DNA of 25,967 nucleotides from JBKEDH01 sp047975295. GTDB lineage: Bacteria; Bacteroidota; Bacteroidia; Flavobacteriales; Flavobacteriaceae. Location: contig JBKEDH010000098.1 of NCBI GenBank assembly GCA_047975295.1, positions 1 to 25,967 on the forward strand, read 5' to 3'. Made by a program: the position numbers and the translations under genes. Below the pieces are notes generated by a model that made no database searches, had not been told where the DNA came from, and worked only from the letters and a program-made list of their open reading frames with translations. Positions within the stretch are counted from its first letter, which is position 1. Each line of letters opens with the position of its first letter. This document shows positions 23,272-25,967 of the stretch, one piece after another.

Positions 23272-24321
23272 ATGGGAACCAAAACGTATTTATTACTACC
23301 ACTTATTCTATATACCTTTTGCATGTTTTCACAAGAAAAAAAGATATTTCAAGTAAATACAATCGCCTTTTATAATCTTGAAAATCTATTCGACACCATA
23401 AACGACCCTTATAAGTTTGATGAATCCAGCCCCATAATGGAACTAAATATCAATAGAGGAAAAGTCTATAAAAAAAAAGTAAAAAATATGGCTCGGGTAA
23501 TTGCCGATATAGGCCGGGACATAACACAAAATACTCCTGCAATTATAGGTGTGAGTGAGGCCGAAAATCGAGAAGTACTGGAAGATCTTGTAAACGACAC
23601 AAGTCTAATTAAAAACAATTACGGCATTGTACACGACCATTCGCCCGATGCAAGAGGAATTGACGTTGCTCTACTTTACCAAAAGGCATTGTTTGTACCA
23701 ACAGCCACCAATAGCCATAACCTAAAAATTTACGACGACCAAACCAAAAAACGAGTCTATACAAGAAACCAGCTAATTGTTAGCGGTCTTTTAGAAGGCG
23801 ATCCCATACATGTTATTGTAAACCATTGGCCTTCGCGAAGCGGTGGCGAAATTAGAAGCCAGCCAAAACGCATTGCTGCCGCCAAACTCACCAAACACAT
23901 ACTGGACTCAATACAAAGCGAAGATCCCTATGCCAAGGTTTTTATTATGGGCGATTTGAACGACAATCCTACCAATACCAGCATAAAAGACATTTTAAAA
24001 ACCGAAAAAGACAAAAGCAAAGTAAAACTAAAAGGGCTTTACAATCCTTACGACACCTATTTTAAAGAGGGTATGGGCACAACGGCTTATCGTGATACTT
24101 GGAGCCTGTTCGATCAAATAATAATAACCAAGCCTTTATTAGAAAAAGATTATTCGACATTTAGATATTATAAGGCCGGTATTTACAATAAAAATTACTT
24201 GATAGACAAAACGGGGCGCTACAAGGGTTACCCCAAACGCAGCTTTTCAAACGGCAATTTTACCGATGGTTTTAGCGATCACTTCCCTGTGTATGTACTT
24301 GTTATAAGGGCGGTTGAATAA
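23272..24321 (+). CDS. Exported endonuclease/exonuclease/phosphatase family enzyme
   Basis: 349 residues from the ATG at 23272, with a signal peptide (MGTKTYLLLPLILYTFCMFS, cut before QEKK). An in-frame GTG three codons upstream is possible but less likely. The DNase I-like fold has the same landmarks as the 17287 enzyme: FYNLENLF, E96/E98 in SEAEN, N184-H185 in VNHWPSR, D228/N230 in MGDLNDNP and the terminal FSDHFPVY. SPDxRGIDVAL and LFDQIII are also shared, so the two are paralogues. It is divergent from the TonB receptor across a region with palindromes. Likely a periplasmic or secreted phosphodiesterase; a nuclease role is inferred from the family. Confidence 0.88.
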   Translation: MGTKTYLLLPLILYTFCMFSQEKKIFQVNTIAFYNLENLFDTINDPYKFDESSPIMELNINRGKVYKKKVKNMARVIADIGRDITQNTPAIIGVSEAENREVLEDLVNDTSLIKNNYGIVHDHSPDARGIDVALLYQKALFVPTATNSHNLKIYDDQTKKRVYTRNQLIVSGLLEGDPIHVIVNHWPSRSGGEIRSQPKRIAAAKLTKHILDSIQSEDPYAKVFIMGDLNDNPTNTSIKDILKTEKDKSKVKLKGLYNPYDTYFKEGMGTTAYRDTWSLFDQIIITKPLLEKDYSTFRYYKAGIYNKNYLIDKTGRYKGYPKRSFSNGNFTDGFSDHFPVYVLVIRAVE

Positions 24322-24472
24322 TTTTATCCTGATTTTTTCTTACTGTAAATTTAATGACCATTGAAAACATACAGAAACAGGTCTCAACAAAGCGTATCAT
24401 GGCTTTTCGGGTTTTAATCTTTAACCAAAAACACCATATCAAAACATAATACAACCTTATTCACTAAAAAAA

Positions 24473-24904
24473 TTAGCCTAACCAAATACGCCAAGGAATT
24501 CTGGACAATACCAAAATTAAAGCTATTGAATAAAACACAGCTATGGTTTTTAATTTAGAGGAAGAAGTTAGTTTCTTTTTATGTTTAGAATACCCTATGG
24601 TAATTAAAGCTATGGCGATAATATTAATTAAAGGATGTTCTACCAAATAAAGTCTTGCCATACTATCGCCCATTACGTTTCCACCAGACCACATTTTAAA
24701 CCAAGGCGATACAAAGTACAACACCAATGCTATTAACAGCTGGATATGGGATACAATTAATGTAAATAACGCAATTCTAAAATCACGGGCTTCATACTCC
24801 TTGTTTCCAAATGTTTTTATTAGGGCATTTATTACGGCAATAACCAATACCAAAAGAACCAAATAGGCCCAATAAGAGTGTAGATTTTTAACTGCGTCGT
24901 ACAT
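24473..24904 (-). CDS. Four-helix integral membrane protein, cytochrome-b-like
   Basis: 143 residues with four hydrophobic helices at about 11-31 (SYWAYLVLLVLVIAVINALI), 44-66 (ALFTLIVSHIQLLIALVLYF), 88-105 (HPLINIIAIALITIGYS) and 119-139. Histidines sit near or in the helices (H9, H53, H90), as in small haem-b membrane proteins, and similar Bacteroidota proteins are often labelled cytochrome B; haem binding is not shown. The cytoplasmic loop KHKKKLTSSSKLK fits the positive-inside rule. It stands alone, with an exact -7 box upstream. The 151-bp gap on its 3' side (24322-24472) holds nothing recognisable. Confidence 0.75.
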   Translation of the reverse strand: MYDAVKNLHSYWAYLVLLVLVIAVINALIKTFGNKEYEARDFRIALFTLIVSHIQLLIALVLYFVSPWFKMWSGGNVMGDSMARLYLVEHPLINIIAIALITIGYSKHKKKLTSSSKLKTIAVFYSIALILVLSRIPWRIWLG

Positions 24905-24933
24905 AATATGTGCTGAATTGAAATTTGTCTGTA

Positions 24934-24941
24934 CAAAAGTA
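24934..24941 (-). promoter_or_regulatory. -7 box for the membrane protein gene
   Basis: The minus strand reads TACTTTTG, matching TAnnTTTG, 29 bases before the ATG at 24904, implying a leader of about 25 nt. Confidence 0.55.
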
Positions 24942-24988
24942 GTAATTTAAAACTATAAAAAACATGCGTTCAGAAATTGATTTTTTCT

Positions 24989-25145
24989 GAACTCGTTTAA
25001 ACTTTTTGGATTGAAGCGAAAATTAAAAAATTTTGTTCAGTTGAAGGCTTTTTTGAGTTGCATAGCAGGACTACGGAAGGAAAAAAAGGAAAAAATGAGC
25101 AAAAAACACCATTTTTTAGCCAATTTAAAAAGTTTAAACGAGTTC
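24989..25145 (+). repeat. Non-coding inverted-repeat element, copy B
   Basis: 157 bp bounded by perfect 19-bp terminal inverted repeats: GAACTCGTTTAAACTTTTT (24989-25007) and its exact complement at 25127-25145. The core matches copy A (4065-4194) with a few substitutions. Copy B has about 25 extra bases (25008-25032, GGATTGAAGCGAAAATT...) absent from A, so B is probably closer to full length. There is no coding frame in common and no obvious target-site duplication. It lies upstream of a membrane protein gene just as copy A lies upstream of lysC. Confidence 0.87.
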
Positions 25146-25220
25146 TCTATATAAATTTGATTATTATATTATCCCGAATCCTTTCATGCCTTGCAAAAAA
25201 CAAAATACCATACTAATCTT

Positions 25221-25331
25221 ATTTTAAGATAGTATTGGAGTATTAGATTTTCAATATTTTTTATTGTGCACTACAGCTTTACTGTTTACAATGAAAAATA
25301 GAAAATAAAAATACCTTTTCTATCTTAAAAT
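25221..25331. repeat. Inverted-repeat-bounded AT-rich spacer
   Basis: ATTTTAAGATAG (25221-25232) and CTATCTTAAAAT (25320-25331) are perfect 12-bp inverse complements separated by 87 AT-rich bases with no gene. It could be a stem-loop RNA, a mobile-element relic or chance in AT-rich DNA. The rest of the gap 25146-25411 shows nothing recognisable. Confidence 0.45.
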
Positions 25332-25411
25332 TACGTACAGGTACTTATTTCATTAATGCGTATTTATCCATAGTTTTACAGTAACGATTTACCAATAAAA
25401 ACAATTAAACC

Positions 25412-25513
25412 ATGGAAGAAGATAACAGTTATTTAGAAAAAATTTTCCCTTTAAGCCTTATAGTCCTGTCCATTACACTAATTATCATGAACATTATTAC
25501 GTTTATGATATAG
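25412..25513 (+). CDS. 33-residue single-pass membrane microprotein
   Basis: A short frame from ATG 25412 to TAG 25511-25513. The N terminus MEEDNSYLEKIF is acidic and soluble; a single hydrophobic helix fills the rest (PLSLIVLSITLIIMNIITFM). This acidic-head plus one-helix design is common in bacterial microproteins. Upstream, TAGTTTTA (25365-25372) is one base off the -7 consensus. It ends 14 bp before the tyrS stop on the opposite strand. No homologue is recognised and coding status needs conservation evidence. Confidence 0.45.
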   Translation: MEEDNSYLEKIFPLSLIVLSITLIIMNIITFMI

Positions 25514-25527
25514 CAATAGGGACTTAA

Positions 25528-25967
25528 TTATTCTACTACATTAATAACAAAATAATTTTTCTTGCCACGCTGCAGCAAAACAAATCTACCATTAATTAAG
25601 TCGGTTTCGGTAAGCATATAGCCTTCCTGTACCTTTGCTTTATTTACGGAAATAGAATTTTCCTTTAAAGCCCGTCTAGCTTCACCGTTCGATTTTAAAA
25701 AACCTCCTTTTTCGGCCAAAGCGGCAATAATGTCCAATCCATCGTCTTGTAGAACGCTTTTGGAAAATTCGGTTTGCGGTACGCCTTCAAACACTTCTAA
25801 AAAGGTTTTTTCATCTAATTTTTTCAACTCGTCAATAACGTTGCTAAACAATGCATTTGAAGCTGAAATTGCATTTTCGAGTGCTTCTTGCGAATGCACG
25901 AAAACTGTTATCTCTTCGGCCAAACGTTTTTGCAAAACCCGTAAATGCGGTGCTTGTTGATGCTCTT
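25528..25967 (-). CDS. tyrS: Tyrosine-tRNA ligase, C-terminal part
   Basis: The frame is open from the window edge to the stop at 25528-25530, about 146 residues. It starts in EHQQAPHLRVLQKRLAEEIT, typical of the region after the catalytic domain of bacterial TyrRS, and continues through a helical linker (SASNALFSNVIDELKKLDEK, VFEGVPQTEF). It ends in an S4 RNA-binding domain (GGFLKSNGEARRALKENSI, VNKAKVQEGYMLTETDL, LLQRGKKNYFVINV) that grips the long variable arm of tRNA-Tyr. The catalytic Rossmann domain with HIGH and KMSKS-type motifs lies beyond the window. A TTG at 25935 is internal, not a start. Confidence 0.93.
   Translation of the reverse strand, partial: EHQQAPHLRVLQKRLAEEITVFVHSQEALENAISASNALFSNVIDELKKLDEKTFLEVFEGVPQTEFSKSVLQDDGLDIIAALAEKGGFLKSNGEARRALKENSISVNKAKVQEGYMLTETDLINGRFVLLQRGKKNYFVINVVE

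Noticed and set aside
24354..24449. Short frame MTIENIQKQVSTKR... after the exported nuclease
   Set aside because: Weak composition, no -7 box, no recognisable feature; likely chance.
1..25967. CRISPR arrays, rRNA or tRNA genes, complete insertion sequences, prophage genes
   Set aside because: No regularly spaced repeats, no cloverleaf or rRNA signature sequences, and no transposase, integrase or phage structural gene were seen.

Overview
The window looks like a chromosomal segment from a Flavobacteriaceae (Bacteroidota) genome. The DNA is AT-rich, and promoter-like TAnnTTTG boxes of the Bacteroidota sigma factor stand just upstream of several genes. Shine-Dalgarno sites are mostly absent. 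Gene content is typical of the group: a TonB-dependent receptor, a DUF5689 lipoprotein, DUF2480, DUF3078 and a flavobacterial SUF operon. All calls rest on reading the sequence; no database search was run.

Layout. 1-1134 (-) is the N-terminal part of a secreted TIG/matrixin-like metalloprotease that leaves the window. 1242-2534 (+) is an M24B Xaa-Pro aminopeptidase, followed by a hairpin terminator shared with lysC (2590-3912, -). A 412-bp gap holding a non-coding inverted-repeat element separates lysC from a divergent pair: an ACT-domain protein and an alpha/beta hydrolase (4325-5753, +). thiL (5750-6781, -) overlaps the hydrolase tail to tail by 4 bp.

6968-14764 (+) is a long SUF iron-sulfur assembly operon: A-type carrier, sufB, sufC, sufD, sufS, a small exported protein, sufE, a sufT-like MIP18-family gene and DUF2480. 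Cysteine desulfurase SufS passes sulfur to SufE and then to the SufBCD scaffold; the A-type and SufT-like proteins probably help deliver clusters. The first four gaps are padded with repeat-like DNA and two decayed genes of the four-helix-bundle (23S rRNA IVP) family, one on each side of sufC. The later gaps are short. A DUF3078 outer-membrane protein with its own promoter and terminator follows (14858-15864). hflX (15985-17208, -) comes next.

17287-24321 is a probable nucleic-acid or phosphoester scavenging locus. A TonB-dependent receptor and a DUF5689 surface lipoprotein (both -) are bracketed by two paralogous endonuclease/exonuclease/phosphatase-family enzymes (both +), one without and one with a signal peptide. 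The divergent 247-bp region between the receptor and the exported nuclease carries an inverted repeat and two palindromes centred 21 bp apart. The right end has a small four-helix membrane protein (24473-24904, -), a second copy of the lysC-upstream element (24989-25145), another inverted-repeat unit, a 33-aa membrane microprotein and the C-terminal part of tyrS (-).

The best candidates for new biology are the inverted-repeat intergenic element, the decayed four-helix-bundle units inside the suf operon, and the nuclease/TonB receptor locus with its palindromic control region.
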